Below, piece after piece: positions 28,055 to 37,466 of a DNA stretch of 64,000 bases. Source of the DNA: Thalassomonas sp. RHCl1 (GTDB taxonomy: Bacteria > Pseudomonadota > Gammaproteobacteria > Enterobacterales > Alteromonadaceae); the NCBI RefSeq assembly GCF_947387555.1, contig NZ_CANDNZ010000002.1, positions 620,001 to 684,000 on the forward strand, written 5' to 3'. The notes under the pieces are model-generated. The model was not told where the DNA came from. It saw only the letters and a program-made list of their open reading frames with translations, and ran no database searches. How positions within the stretch are numbered: position 1 is the stretch's first letter; each line of letters begins with the position of its first letter. A program made the translations under genes and the position numbers.

Positions 28055-28564
28055 ATGAAACTTCCCCCGTTTATTGTTTTTTCCGTGATCACGACACTGT
28101 TGCCCGGTTGTGCGCTTCTGCCGACTCCGGCCAATGATGCCGCAGCTGTTGATATGTCATTTTTGGTGGAGCCCGGACAACTGTTACCGCTGACCAAGCT
28201 TAATGACATCGCCGGAGAGCAAGTCGTCCTTAATACCCCGGGGCGTAAAAAACTGGTGATTTTATTTGCTACCTGGTGTTCGGACTCGCAACGGGCAATG
28301 AAAGCCTTGCACCAATCTCCGTTGATCCAGGATAAATCGCTTGATATCGTTGCTATTGCCCGTGAACAACAAAGCACTGAAGTGGCAAGCTGGGCTGCGG
28401 AAAATGATATTAAAGTGACACTGGTTGCCGATACCGACCGCAGTATTTACAGGCAATTTGCCCATGCCGGTATTCCCCGCTTTATTATGGTTGATGAGCA
28501 AAACCGCATTGTTAAAACCGTATTAGCCGAAGGGGAGCAACAGATAGAGCATATCCGTTGGTAA
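28055..28564 (+). CDS. Thioredoxin-fold lipoprotein with a single active-site cysteine
   Basis: 169 residues. The ATG at 28055 follows AAGGAT; the N-terminal hydrophobic segment ends with lipobox LPGC (about residue 18), so it is a lipoprotein. The body is thioredoxin/TlpA-like: LVILFATWCSDSQRAMKAL and the cis-Pro loop HAGIPRFIMVDEQNRI. The usual CxxC is CSDS, so the resolving cysteine is missing and ordinary disulfide cycling is unlikely. It lies 29 bases upstream of an MscS channel gene and probably shares its transcript. Confidence 0.8.
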   Translation: MKLPPFIVFSVITTLLPGCALLPTPANDAAAVDMSFLVEPGQLLPLTKLNDIAGEQVVLNTPGRKKLVILFATWCSDSQRAMKALHQSPLIQDKSLDIVAIAREQQSTEVASWAAENDIKVTLVADTDRSIYRQFAHAGIPRFIMVDEQNRIVKTVLAEGEQQIEHIRW

Positions 28565-28593
28565 AGTAACATAAGCTTAAAGGAGCTATATCA

Positions 28594-29685
28594 ATGCTGG
28601 AACAATGGCAACAATTACTGGCGACGTCTTTTTCGGTGTTTTTGGATGATATTTATCTGCAGGCGCTGGCGGCCCTGGTCGGCTTTTGTTTTATTGGCCT
28701 GTTGTTTGACCGCATGCTTGCCTTGTGGCTGAAGTTTTTTTCTGGGAAACAGCCATCGGCAAGTGAGCAGCATATGCTGGAGTATTTCCGCCGACCGGTA
28801 TTTTATTCCCTGATATTAACCGGACTGGCCAGCGCCTCCTTATTGCTGGCTTTAGCGGAAAATATTCAGTCGCTGATCTTTTCCGTGTTATATACCCTGG
28901 CGATTATTATCTGGGCGCGGTTATTGTTAAAAATCAGCAAAAAAACGCTGCAAAGTTTTTCCAGCCATCCGGAAAAGGTCAAGGTATTAACCCCGAAAAC
29001 CTTGCCTTTGTTTGAAAATATCGCCTTTATCCTGATCATAGTGATCGCCGTTTATTATATTTTCATTAACTGGAATATCGATATGACCGCCTGGCTGGCT
29101 TCTGCCGGCATAGTGGGTATTGCCGTTGGTTTTGCGGCAAAAGATACTTTAGCGAATTTGTTTTCCGGTGTTTTTATTATGGCAGACGCCCCGTACAAAA
29201 TAGGCGATTTCGTCGTGTTGGACGGCGGCGAGCGCGGAGAAATCACTCAAATCGGTATCCGCAGCACCCGTTTGCTTACCCGGGATGATGTCGAAGTGAC
29301 TGTGCCCAACTCTGTTATGGGCAATACCAAGATCATTAATGAATCCGGCGGCCGCCATGAAAAATTCCGTATCCGGGTCCAGGTTGGCGTAGCCTACGGC
29401 AGCGATATTGATAAAGTCAGGGATATCCTGATGCAAGTAGGGATGGATGAAGAGACGACCTGTGATTCCCCCGAGCCGCGGGTGCGCTTTCGTCAGTTTG
29501 GGCCGTCAAGCCTGGACTTTGAACTCTGCTGCTGGATTGAACAACCTGTGCTTAGAGGGCGGATCCTGGATAAACTAAATACCGCAGTTTATAAGGCCTT
29601 TATCAAAGAAGGGATCGAAATCCCTTATGCCAAGCAGGATCTCTACATCAAAGAAATGCCCGGCTCAGGCTGTTCCGGCGAGTAA
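28594..29685 (+). CDS. Small-conductance mechanosensitive channel, MscS family
   Basis: 363 residues with about four hydrophobic N-terminal helices and the MscS pore helix/beta-domain signature: ASAGIVGIAVGFAAKDTLAN (about residue 170–190), then SGVFIMADAPYKIGDFVVLD, then TRDDVEVTVPNSVMGNTKII. The C-terminal alpha/beta domain ends IKEGIEIPYAKQDLYIK. It protects against hypo-osmotic shock. It is co-oriented with, and close behind, the thioredoxin-like lipoprotein gene, with AAAGGAG upstream. Confidence 0.93.
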   Translation: MLEQWQQLLATSFSVFLDDIYLQALAALVGFCFIGLLFDRMLALWLKFFSGKQPSASEQHMLEYFRRPVFYSLILTGLASASLLLALAENIQSLIFSVLYTLAIIIWARLLLKISKKTLQSFSSHPEKVKVLTPKTLPLFENIAFILIIVIAVYYIFINWNIDMTAWLASAGIVGIAVGFAAKDTLANLFSGVFIMADAPYKIGDFVVLDGGERGEITQIGIRSTRLLTRDDVEVTVPNSVMGNTKIINESGGRHEKFRIRVQVGVAYGSDIDKVRDILMQVGMDEETTCDSPEPRVRFRQFGPSSLDFELCCWIEQPVLRGRILDKLNTAVYKAFIKEGIEIPYAKQDLYIKEMPGSGCSGE

Positions 29686-30112
29686 AAAATCACCGGGACG
29701 GGGGAAGTCCAAAGCATTTTTAATATTAATAATGCCCCTGGCAGGGCATTATTGATATTAAAAAGAATCTATCACCGACAAAAGCTTACGTTTATTGCCT
29801 ACAAAAGCACTGGTTAGCGTCATTAAAGCCCGGGCCTTGGCCATGCCTGTTGTATCTCCCGTCAAGAATATCCCCGTAGCAGTCACGCCCGAAAGCTAAA
29901 TGATATGTTTTAATTAATTTTTGATTTCTAAGAGAAATTAACTTTGCTCAGTCAGGGGACCGTTTTATCGGCGGCATGGAAATTTGGTAAAAATTCTTAT
30001 TTTGTTTATGACTTTTTTGCCTGTGACTACTACATTTAAATTTACTGCAACAATAAATCAAACCTAAAGCAAGGTTAATTGAAGTAGTTGGTCAATATCT
30101 AGGGAGAGGAAA
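29686..30112. other. Intergenic region with a 16-bp dyad
   Basis: A long inverted repeat at 29722–29759 (AATATTAATAATGCCC against GGGCATTATTGATATT, one G·U pair, 6-base loop) follows the mscS-like gene. Neither side has an adjacent T run, so it may be an RNA-stabilising or processed hairpin rather than a classic terminator. The remainder up to the TTG start at 30113 must hold the chemoreceptor promoter. Confidence 0.5.
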
Positions 30113-31816
30113 TTGAAAAACATCAATTTTAGCGGTTTATTCTGGAAACTTGCCATTCCTGTTATTTCATTATTTGTCATTACTATCCTGATGCTGAGTT
30201 TTTATATCCCTCAGGAAATACAAAAAAGGGCGGTTGAAGGAGCGACGATGGCTTCCAAGCAAACCGCGACACAATATAAAACGTTGCGAAAATATTATGT
30301 TGAAAATGTAGTTGCTAAAGTTAAAGCCAACTCCGATATGAAACCCGGTATCAACCATAAAGCAGAGCCGAAAACATTTCCCCTGCCGGCAACCATGATC
30401 CATGACTTAAGTGCTTTGCTCAAAAACGAAGGAACGACGGTTAATTTATACAGCGCTTATCCTTTTCCCAACCGGAAATCCCGGGTACTGGATCCCTTTC
30501 AGAATGAGGCCTGGGATTATCTTACTAAAAATCCCGATGGTGTTTATGTTGCTGAAGCCGAGAAAAATGGCAAAAACCTGGTGCGGGTGGCAATTGCCGA
30601 TACTATGACAGGCGAGGGCTGTGTTGCCTGCCATAATTCCCACCCGGATACTCCGCGCACCGGCTGGAAAATTGGCGATGTCCGCGGCATTTTGGAAATT
30701 AACAGCGATATCACTCTGCAAGTGGCCGGCAGCCAGGCGACCGGCAGTCATATCATGTGGATTCTGTTGGCGACCATGATCATTATTATCCTAGCCATCA
30801 ATTTTGTTTACCGCTCGGTTATAGCGAAAAAAATTACCTTATTAGATACCAGTATTACCGCACTGGCAGAGGGCAGCAGCGATTTGACTCAGCGGCTTGA
30901 CGACAGCGGCCAGGATGAAATCTCCCAACTGGCCGGCGGCTTTAACCAGTTCCTGGAAAACCATCGTTTATTTATTAAAAAGATCGCCCAGTCGGCAGAG
31001 CAGCTGTCGGAGTCTTCTACCGAATTAAGCACTATTACTTCACAGGCAAAAGAAGACTCGGAGCATCAGAAGACCCAGATCTCTATGGTTGCGGCGGCTA
31101 TTAACGAAATGTCGGCCTCGATCCAGGAAGTTGCCGCCAACACTACAGCTGCCGATCAATCCGCCGGCACCGCCCGGGATGAAACCCTAGTCAGCCAGAA
31201 AGTTTTTAAAGAAAATATAGAGATCACCAATACCCTTTCAGGAGAAATTGAACAGGCAGCCAAGGTTATCCAGTCATTGAAAGTGGATAGCGAAAGTATA
31301 GGCTCGGTACTGGATGTGATCCGCGGCATTTCAGAACAAACCAATTTATTGGCGTTAAACGCCGCGATAGAAGCCGCACGGGCCGGTGAACATGGCCGGG
31401 GCTTTGCCGTGGTGGCGGATGAAGTACGCAGTTTGGCCAGCAGAACGCAGGAGTCAACGGTTGAAATCAATACCATGATAGAAAAACTGCGCCAGGGGGC
31501 CGACAGTGCGGTATCTGTGATGGATAAAGGCATAGCAACGGTAAACGCCAGCGTAGAGCAGGCCTCGCAAACCGGTAATACCCTTGATTCTATCACCCAG
31601 TCGGTGACCAATATTTTCGACCTCAATAGCCAGATAGCAACCGCAGTAGAGCAGCAAACCCTGGCAGCGGAAGACATTAATCAAAATGTGGTTACTGTCG
31701 ATGGTTATGCGCAGCGCAGTGATGATGTTTCGGCCAATATCGCTTCGGCCAATGAGGAATTAAACCAGCTGGCGGTCAATCTGGCTTCTATGGTCAGCCG
31801 CTTTAAGCTGGATTAA
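30113..31816 (+). CDS. Methyl-accepting chemotaxis protein with DUF3365 (c-type haem) sensor domain
   Basis: 567 residues. TTG start with AGGGAGAGGA directly upstream. Order: TM1 (about 12–32); a periplasmic DUF3365/Tll0287-like domain (35–205) with a covalent haem motif CVACH (170–174) in [17 protein letters not shown]2 (about 208–230); HAMP; and a cytoplasmic signalling domain with the hairpin tip [20 protein letters not shown] followed by [20 protein letters not shown]. It probably senses redox state, oxygen or NO through the haem; the ligand is inferred. It points away from the T3SS genes and is not part of their operons. Confidence 0.92.
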   Translation: MKNINFSGLFWKLAIPVISLFVITILMLSFYIPQEIQKRAVEGATMASKQTATQYKTLRKYYVENVVAKVKANSDMKPGINHKAEPKTFPLPATMIHDLSALLKNEGTTVNLYSAYPFPNRKSRVLDPFQNEAWDYLTKNPDGVYVAEAEKNGKNLVRVAIADTMTGEGCVACHNSHPDTPRTGWKIGDVRGILEINSDITLQVAGSQATGSHIMWILLATMIIIILAINFVYRSVIAKKITLLDTSITALAEGSSDLTQRLDDSGQDEISQLAGGFNQFLENHRLFIKKIAQSAEQLSESSTELSTITSQAKEDSEHQKTQISMVAAAINEMSASIQEVAANTTAADQSAGTARDETLVSQKVFKENIEITNTLSGEIEQAAKVIQSLKVDSESIGSVLDVIRGISEQTNLLALNAAIEAARAGEHGRGFAVVADEVRSLASRTQESTVEINTMIEKLRQGADSAVSVMDKGIATVNASVEQASQTGNTLDSITQSVTNIFDLNSQIATAVEQQTLAAEDINQNVVTVDGYAQRSDDVSANIASANEELNQLAVNLASMVSRFKLD

Positions 31817-31869
31817 CCCTTAACCCTTTACAGCTAACAAAGATTAAGGGCAAATAGTGTGGCTTGCCC

Positions 31870-32340
31870 TTAACCCATCGCCACCGGCGCCTGGACCTTA
31901 AAATCGTCCAGCGCCTGATCTTCTATTAAATTCGCCAGCTTTTGCTGTTTGGCCGACTCTACCCGGGTCAGCTCGGCATATTTCTGACATTGCTTTTGGG
32001 CATAGGCATAGGCGTTCTCTGCCTGCTGCAAGGCCTGGATTTGTTGTTCAAGCGCTTGTTGTGCCTGTTCGATGTCCTGCTCAAGTTTGACCTGTTTGAT
32101 TTTATAGCCGGAGATTTCATGGTTAAAATCACTGAGCTCATCCATTTTCATCTCACTGCCGATAATTTCCTGATAACGCCGCTTGATTTCCTCTTGCTGC
32201 CAGATCATATATTGCTCCAGCTCAGTGCGGCACCGGGTTAGATGCTGCTCGGCATCGAGCTTTTGCTGTTTAGCCTTGGCCAGCTCTGTAGAGGCTTTTT
32301 GCTCACGAATGATCTTGATTTGCTGCAGCTTATGTATCAT
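31870..32340 (-). CDS. sctO: T3SS stalk protein SctO (YscO/FliJ-like)
   Basis: 156-residue, almost entirely coiled-coil protein (long Gln/Glu/Lys heptads such as EQDIEQAQQALEQQIQALQQ). SctO links the SctN ATPase to SctV. Assignment rests on length, coiled-coil character and position 39 bases downstream of sctN; sequence identity in this family is low. In canonical Ysc clusters sctP follows directly, but here it lies 6.7 kb further on. Confidence 0.82.
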   Translation of the reverse strand: MIHKLQQIKIIREQKASTELAKAKQQKLDAEQHLTRCRTELEQYMIWQQEEIKRRYQEIIGSEMKMDELSDFNHEISGYKIKQVKLEQDIEQAQQALEQQIQALQQAENAYAYAQKQCQKYAELTRVESAKQQKLANLIEDQALDDFKVQAPVAMG

Positions 32341-32379
32341 AGGGTTTTACTTTTATCCTGGCAGAAAAGGTATTCAGGC

Positions 32380-33741
32380 TTATTTGCCGGTCAGTTGCTG
32401 TATGGTCGATTCAAAGGCAAATTGTTCATTGACCCCTTGCTGTAAAAAGGCATTAATCGCATCAATTTTGCCGATGGCTTCATCCGTGGTTTTGTCACTG
32501 CCGGTCTTGTATTCGCCGATTTTGATCAGCAATTCATTGTCTTTATAGCTGGACAATAAAGAACGCATCTTCACCGCTGCCTTGGCATGCTCAGGTGTGG
32601 TGATGGCGTTCATGACCCGGCTGGCGCTGGCTAGAACATCAATGGCGGGATAATGGCCGGCGGCGGCAAGATCGCGCGACAGGATGATATGCCCGTCGAG
32701 AATCGAACGGGTTTCATCCGCCACCGGCTCGGTCATATCATCACCTTCTACCAGTACGGTATAAAGGGCGGTGATCGAACCGATATGGTTATTACCGGTG
32801 CGTTCCATTAACCTGGGCAGGGTGGCAAAGACCGACGGCGGATAACCCCGGCGTGTCGGCGGCTCACCGGCGGCCAGGCCGATTTCCCTCAAGGCACGGG
32901 CAAAACGGGTGACCGAGTCCATCAGCAACAATACTTTTTGTCCCTTATCGCGAAAATACTCGGCAATGGCGGTGGCAACATAGGCTGCCTTGGCGCGCTC
33001 CATCGAAGATCTGTCTGAGGTGGCTACCACTAATATTGCCTTTTTTTGCGACTCGGGGTCGAGTTCATGTTCGATAAACTCCCTGACTTCCCGGCCACGT
33101 TCACCAATGAGGGCGATCACAATCACATCCACCTGGGCGCCTTTTACCAGCATACCCAATAAGGTACTTTTACCGCCACCGGCGGCGGCGAAAATGCCCT
33201 GACGCTGTCCTTCACCGCAGGTGAGCAGGCCGTCGAGGGCCTTGACCCCAAGCGGCAGCGGCTTGTCGATAATCTTCCGGCGAAAAGGATCCGGGGCATC
33301 GGCATACACAGGGTAATAGCAGTCGACTTCGAGCTCGCCTTTATCTTCGGTATCAAGCGGGTTGCCCATACCATCGAGCACCCGGCCCAATAATCCCGGG
33401 CCCACAGGTACCTGGTGGCTTTTTCCGGTGGGATAAACCAGGGTTGACGTGGAGATGCCCTGCATTTCACCTATGGGGGTGAGCAGGGCTTCTTTTTGTG
33501 AAAAACCGACCACTTCCGCCATCAGTTCGTCCGGATGATCCGGTGCCTTTAAACGGCAAAGCTCCCCCAGTTTAACGCCGGGGACTGCGGCTTTTATGAT
33601 GGTGCCCAATACCTGGGTAACCCGGCCCCGTATCTCGAGGATAGGTGCTTGTTGCAGCTTTTTAGCTAAGTTTTCGGTGAGCTGGTTAAGCTCATGGCTG
33701 GGCTTTTGTAGGGGAATAGCCGAAGCTGATGTTGTCGTCAT
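32380..33741 (-). CDS. sctN: T3SS ATPase SctN (YscN family)
   Basis: 453-residue F1-beta-like hexameric ATPase that strips chaperones and unfolds substrates. Visible: Walker [15 protein letters not shown] (about residue 175), the [15 protein letters not shown] motif, Walker [21 protein letters not shown], and the family signature [17 protein letters not shown]. The ATG at 33741 is chosen because AGGACG lies 7–12 bases upstream; the frame stays open to 33768. It leads the sctNO transcript behind a shared-motif promoter. Confidence 0.96.
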   Translation of the reverse strand: MTTTSASAIPLQKPSHELNQLTENLAKKLQQAPILEIRGRVTQVLGTIIKAAVPGVKLGELCRLKAPDHPDELMAEVVGFSQKEALLTPIGEMQGISTSTLVYPTGKSHQVPVGPGLLGRVLDGMGNPLDTEDKGELEVDCYYPVYADAPDPFRRKIIDKPLPLGVKALDGLLTCGEGQRQGIFAAAGGGKSTLLGMLVKGAQVDVIVIALIGERGREVREFIEHELDPESQKKAILVVATSDRSSMERAKAAYVATAIAEYFRDKGQKVLLLMDSVTRFARALREIGLAAGEPPTRRGYPPSVFATLPRLMERTGNNHIGSITALYTVLVEGDDMTEPVADETRSILDGHIILSRDLAAAGHYPAIDVLASASRVMNAITTPEHAKAAVKMRSLLSSYKDNELLIKIGEYKTGSDKTTDEAIGKIDAINAFLQQGVNEQFAFESTIQQLTGK

Positions 33742-33815
33742 AACACGTCCTGGTTGCTTTGCCTGCATGCTTTGCGGGTTTTCGTTGTTTTACTTGTTTT
33801 ATTTGAGTAATAGGT

Positions 33816-33842
33816 AGGTAACCGGGCGGGGGGAAAAGTTGT
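33816..33842 (-). promoter_or_regulatory. Shared T3SS promoter motif upstream of sctN
   Basis: On the minus strand: CAACTTTT, nine bases, CGGTTACCT, i.e. AAC–N15–GTTAC (plus-strand GTAAC 33818–33822, GTT 33838–33840). It is centred about 90 bases upstream of the sctN ATG, with the same geometry as at sctP and the other T3SS operons. Confidence 0.72.
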
Positions 33843-33864
33843 AGAGAAAGAAAATATTTAAAGG

Positions 33865-33897
33865 AAAAAGATCGCTTATCATTAAAGCGATCTTTTT
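33865..33897 (-). terminator. Intrinsic terminator after the beta-propeller gene
   Basis: 13-bp stem AAAAAGATCGCTT / AAGCGATCTTTTT with a 7-base loop. The arms give T runs on both strands. It lies 12 bases after the stop of the minus-strand beta-propeller gene and insulates it from the sctN promoter. Confidence 0.85.
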
Positions 33898-33909
33898 ATT
33901 ACGGCACTG

Positions 33910-35211
33910 CTATTTCATTTCTTGTTGCACCTGGGGCTGCCAGGGAGAGAGTACCCCGGTTTTACTGTCGTAAACATAAATGGCCCGTGAAGACAGGCCG
34001 ACATATAACTTGTCATTATGTTCACTCAGGAATAAAGCCGCGGTATTGTCTACCGCAAAACCGCCAATTTCCTGGTACTTTGCGGTTTTAACATCATAGC
34101 TCCATAAATAGGAACTACTTTTCTTATCAGCGTTATCATAATGATACAAAGTGAAATATAACTTACCGTTATACTCGGTGAGCAGGTTGCCGGAATAGCT
34201 GTCTGAGGTTTTCCCTTTAAAACCGGGCACGATACTGGCGCTATTGGTCACAACATCATATTTATATAAACCGCGGCCATACTCTGTGTGGTTGGCGGTA
34301 AAATAAAGGCCATCGGCGTAATGTACGAATTGTCCGGGTACGGACGAGCCCTGGCTGGTGGGATCTAAATCTGCCAGCATACTGATTTTCCCGCTTTTAT
34401 CCTGGAGACAAAGCTCCTGATCGTAACCGCCGTTATCCGGGTTCTGGCAGCTGCCGTAAATCTCCCCCATATAGCTCACTTGTGAGCTTTGTGCGCTCAA
34501 GGTTTCGCTGTTAATGGAATAGGGGACTTCCCGGCCGCTGACGGTGTTGTTTTTACGATCATAGATGTAATGGTGGCTGCGGTAGCCGTCAAAGTCGAGA
34601 AAGGTAAAACTTAAGGTATCGTTGTAACTTTCATCAAAATCAAGCCGGCCCTTAGCGACCTCTGCCGGTAGTGGGGTAATGGCAGTCAGCGCTTGGCTGA
34701 AGGGATCATAAGACCATAGTTTGCGGTCGCTGCCATTGAGTTTTGCCCCGAAGAACAGTTTATGATCATAGACTTTAAAATCGCTGATACTGGCAATTTC
34801 ATCTTCGTTGGCTAATTCGATATCGTGGGCCAGCAACGAATCGCTCAGGGCATCGTATGAATACAGGGTTCTGTGCCAGTAACCGAGATCATTTTTCACT
34901 TTTGCCCAGAAAAACAGCCTGCCGGCAAATTTTACCGGTTTGGAGACATTTTGCAGCTGCTCGCCGTTTGATGTCGGATTGACCTTTATCAGCTTATTGG
35001 CATTGTCGTCGTAATAGTAAAGTACGCTTCTGCGGTTGCTGGTATTGTAGTTATCGACGGTAAAATAGAGTCTGCCGGCATACTCCAGCGGGCTACTCCA
35101 CCACCTGAAACCTTTAACACTCGGGGTGTGTTCTGGAATGCCGGCCAGGGCTAAGTTATCGAGTAAGTAATACAAAGCTAAACAGCCAACTATAAACACA
35201 CTGAAATTCAT
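33910..35211 (-). CDS. Predicted secreted beta-propeller-like repeat protein
   Basis: 433 residues. The N-terminus (MNFSVFIVGCLALYYLLDNL) is a hydrophobic signal or anchor. The rest consists of six to seven recurring blocks of about 50–60 residues with the pattern small–G–L–Y/F–F–T/W … L–Y/W–x–Y–D (for example YAGRLYFTVDNYN, FAGRLFFWAKVKND, YDHKLFFGAKLNGS, YADGLYFTANHTE, YNGKLYFTLYHYD, HNDKLYVGLSSRA). This predicts a beta-propeller related to ELWxxDGT/Kelch-type repeats. Only a few Cys are present. It lies between two T3SS operons but is not a known T3SS component. Function unknown. Confidence 0.65.
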   Translation of the reverse strand: MNFSVFIVGCLALYYLLDNLALAGIPEHTPSVKGFRWWSSPLEYAGRLYFTVDNYNTSNRRSVLYYYDDNANKLIKVNPTSNGEQLQNVSKPVKFAGRLFFWAKVKNDLGYWHRTLYSYDALSDSLLAHDIELANEDEIASISDFKVYDHKLFFGAKLNGSDRKLWSYDPFSQALTAITPLPAEVAKGRLDFDESYNDTLSFTFLDFDGYRSHHYIYDRKNNTVSGREVPYSINSETLSAQSSQVSYMGEIYGSCQNPDNGGYDQELCLQDKSGKISMLADLDPTSQGSSVPGQFVHYADGLYFTANHTEYGRGLYKYDVVTNSASIVPGFKGKTSDSYSGNLLTEYNGKLYFTLYHYDNADKKSSSYLWSYDVKTAKYQEIGGFAVDNTAALFLSEHNDKLYVGLSSRAIYVYDSKTGVLSPWQPQVQQEMK

Positions 35212-35346
35212 AATTTTAGTCCTTTATCTTATTCAAAATACCGGGGCCTCCCGGTTTTCCTGTTCTCGAAGCTTTAAAAGCGCGCATTGTAACAAGCTGT
35301 TTACTTAAATGCTCTGATAAATATTTACTTAAAAGGAAATAAATCA

Positions 35347-35372
35347 CAACTTTTTTAATTTATCGGTTCCTC
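35347..35372 (+). promoter_or_regulatory. Shared T3SS promoter motif upstream of sctW
   Basis: CAACTTTT, nine bases, CGGTTCCTC, i.e. AAC (35348–35350)–N15–GTTCC (35366–35370). It lies about 115 bases upstream of the sctW ATG. The fourth base of the −10-like box is C instead of A, but spacing and flanks match the other copies. Confidence 0.65.
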
Positions 35373-35487
35373 AGGTTAGGCAAGAACAAAAAACGTGTAA
35401 ACGGCGCCTTAAAAGTAAGCAAAATAACCCGCTAACTAAAACTTATCCCGTTTCATGTTTGATTTTAATTTTAACGGATGAGATTCG

Positions 35488-36612
35488 ATGGATTCACAAT
35501 TACAAAGCATTCAGTCGCAGAATCTGCAAAACCACGCTAGCCATGCAGCTCACGCCCAGGGCGGCGGGGCGAAAATCAGCCACCAGGGCATGAATTTACA
35601 GATCAAGTCGGCTGCTGCCTCAATTGCTGATATTGCCGAAGAAATCGGCTCGGCATTTTCTGAAAAAGCAAAGGAGAAATCGCTGGATAAGCGCAGTGCC
35701 CTGCATGAAGTCAGGAAAACTGAGGCGATGGAAAGGGCCGAGAACTACCTGAAAAATGTTTCCGATGTCGAAAAGCAGGAAAAATTAAAAAATTACCTGC
35801 AAGACATGGATAAGCACACCAGTGCACAGGGGTTAAAAGAATGGTTATCCGGCTTTAGCTCAGATCACAGCGAGCAATATAGTGCGCTGGAAGTGATCAA
35901 ACAAAATGCCGCTAAAACCGGTAATAAGGCATTGGAAAGCCAGGCATTGGCCTTGCAGCAGGCGTTAACGGAAAAACACGGCGAGCACATCCGCGCCGGC
36001 TTTAATGTTGTCGATACCGCAGCGCAATTTAATGGCAAAGACGGCGCCGGGCAGTCGCTGGCGTCTTCCCGCGAGCTGGTCAGCGGCTATCAGGATACGG
36101 TGCTGGACTACGGCGGGGTCGCCAGTACTTTTAGCAAAATTATTGAAGAGCATGGCGAAGAAAAATTCCCGATGGCGCTGGACTTTTTACGCCAGGCATT
36201 GGGGGCCGACTTGTCGGCACAAAACTCTTCAGTAGCCAAAGAACGCCTTGAAGCCATTATTGGTGATATTAAAGACATTTTTACCCTGAAGACCTTGCTT
36301 GATATGAGTAACGGCCTGGTCAGACGGCTGCAAAGTGATTATGGCGAGGCCCAGGCAAAAATCGGCCAGGAACTGATGGGTGGCATGCTTAAACTTACCG
36401 AGGCCAAATGGGTATCGCAACGGGATTTATCTTCCCTGGCCCAGGACATGGATATCAAGCAGTTGGCAACGGAAATATATTTTGGTCACAGGATCAGCGC
36501 CATCTTTGCCAAACTGCCGCCGACGGTGTTTGCCGATGATAACACCCGTAACGCGTTACTGGAAACGGCGATGTCATATGTCCATGAACTTGTTGATAGA
36601 GAGGAAGAATAA
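35488..36612 (+). CDS. sctW: T3SS gatekeeper SctW (YopN–TyeA fusion type)
   Basis: 374-residue helical protein. The N-terminus (MDSQLQSIQSQNLQNHASHA) is a polar secretion-signal-like region. The middle carries the YopN/InvE/MxiC X-bundles, and the last ~85 residues (KWVSQRDLSSLAQDMDIKQL … NALLETAMSYVHELVD) correspond to TyeA, which is a separate gene in Yersinia. SctW plugs the export gate until host contact and orders translocator before effector release. The length fits a fused YopN–TyeA. It heads the sctW–sycN–sctX–sctY–sctV operon and ends 2 bases before the next gene. Confidence 0.9.
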   Translation: MDSQLQSIQSQNLQNHASHAAHAQGGGAKISHQGMNLQIKSAAASIADIAEEIGSAFSEKAKEKSLDKRSALHEVRKTEAMERAENYLKNVSDVEKQEKLKNYLQDMDKHTSAQGLKEWLSGFSSDHSEQYSALEVIKQNAAKTGNKALESQALALQQALTEKHGEHIRAGFNVVDTAAQFNGKDGAGQSLASSRELVSGYQDTVLDYGGVASTFSKIIEEHGEEKFPMALDFLRQALGADLSAQNSSVAKERLEAIIGDIKDIFTLKTLLDMSNGLVRRLQSDYGEAQAKIGQELMGGMLKLTEAKWVSQRDLSSLAQDMDIKQLATEIYFGHRISAIFAKLPPTVFADDNTRNALLETAMSYVHELVDREEE

Positions 36613-36614
36613 CC

Positions 36615-37010
36615 GTGACTGAATTTTCAACGGACAAAAACCTGACCTGGTCCATGCTTGAGCAATATCTGCAAACCCTGGGTTTTGAAGATGTTTCGGC
36701 ATTTCGTGGCGAGGTAATTGAACTTGACGTCAGCGGCAACAAGCGGCTGATTTTTGAGGTACTTGAGCGCGGCTTGTTGATTAGTGTGATCAAGGAGGTT
36801 GCCGCCTATCAGTTAGCTGAGGTGGTAAAGCCTGCCATGGCCTTGTGCCATTACCGGGAGTTTTTGCCTGTACCAATTTGTGTTGGCCTGGGAAGAAATG
36901 AACAGCTGGCTTTTTCCTGCCTGTTGTCCATCGGCGGCGATTTTCTTGAAGTGATTAATCCGGCGGTAGATATCTTATTGTCGATGCATGACAAGCTGGA
37001 TATCGCGTAA
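36615..37010 (+). CDS. SycN-like class I T3SS chaperone (CesT fold)
   Basis: 131 residues, acidic. The GTG start is 2 bases after sctW with GAGGA in the sctW end. The CesT-like pattern is visible: an N-terminal helix (WSMLEQYLQTLGF), strands ending in GLLISVIKEV, and a helix–strand pair near the end. In Yersinia and Vibrio the gene after yopN–tyeA is sycN, which with YscB escorts YopN; position here is identical, and a YscB-like gene is also present at 42336. Identity is by position and fold more than sequence. Confidence 0.75.
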   Translation: MTEFSTDKNLTWSMLEQYLQTLGFEDVSAFRGEVIELDVSGNKRLIFEVLERGLLISVIKEVAAYQLAEVVKPAMALCHYREFLPVPICVGLGRNEQLAFSCLLSIGGDFLEVINPAVDILLSMHDKLDIA

Positions 37011-37062
37011 CCATGTCGGCAGCAATTAATTGCCTGAATAACAGCGGCAGAGGGAGCAAGGG

Positions 37063-37452
37063 ATGAAAGCGGATTTATTCTCTTTAGATGTCGGTCTGGC
37101 CAGCGTTGAACGCTTTCATGCCGACCAGGAAATGGATTTATTTCCCCGGGATAAAGGCTTAAACGGCCTGGGGGAAATTCCTAAGGTTCACCTGGAAGAT
37201 GTTTTTGGCCTGAGTAACCTTGACCATGAACTGCTTGCCTCGTTAAAACCAAGTACGGCCAGCAGTGAGTTAGACAGCCCGGCGGGGCATATGCGCGCCA
37301 TGGAAGAAACCCTGGCGCTATTTAAAGACCAGCAGCAAAGCGGCTCTTTGCTGGATAAACAAATGCTGGAGTCTGCCACTGAGCTGGTGGAAGAAAATAT
37401 TACCAACAGCCGGTTATTAATGAGCTACCGCTTGCTGTTGGTCAAAGTATAA
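37063..37452 (+). CDS. sctX: T3SS protein SctX (YscX family)
   Basis: 129 residues, close to YscX (122). The N-terminal DLFSLDVGLASVERFH and the C-terminal part MLESATELVEENITNSRLLM resemble YscX-like proteins. YscX is an early substrate that binds YscY and SctV and is restricted to Ysc-family systems, so it helps classify this system. GGGAGCAAGGG precedes the ATG. Confidence 0.85.
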   Translation: MKADLFSLDVGLASVERFHADQEMDLFPRDKGLNGLGEIPKVHLEDVFGLSNLDHELLASLKPSTASSELDSPAGHMRAMEETLALFKDQQQSGSLLDKQMLESATELVEENITNSRLLMSYRLLLVKV

Positions 37453-37466
37453 AAAGGAAGGTGATG

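Noticed and set aside
29722-29759. 16-bp dyad after the mscS-like gene as an intrinsic terminator.
   Set aside because: No T run follows the stem on either strand, so it is recorded only as a hairpin in the intergenic entry.
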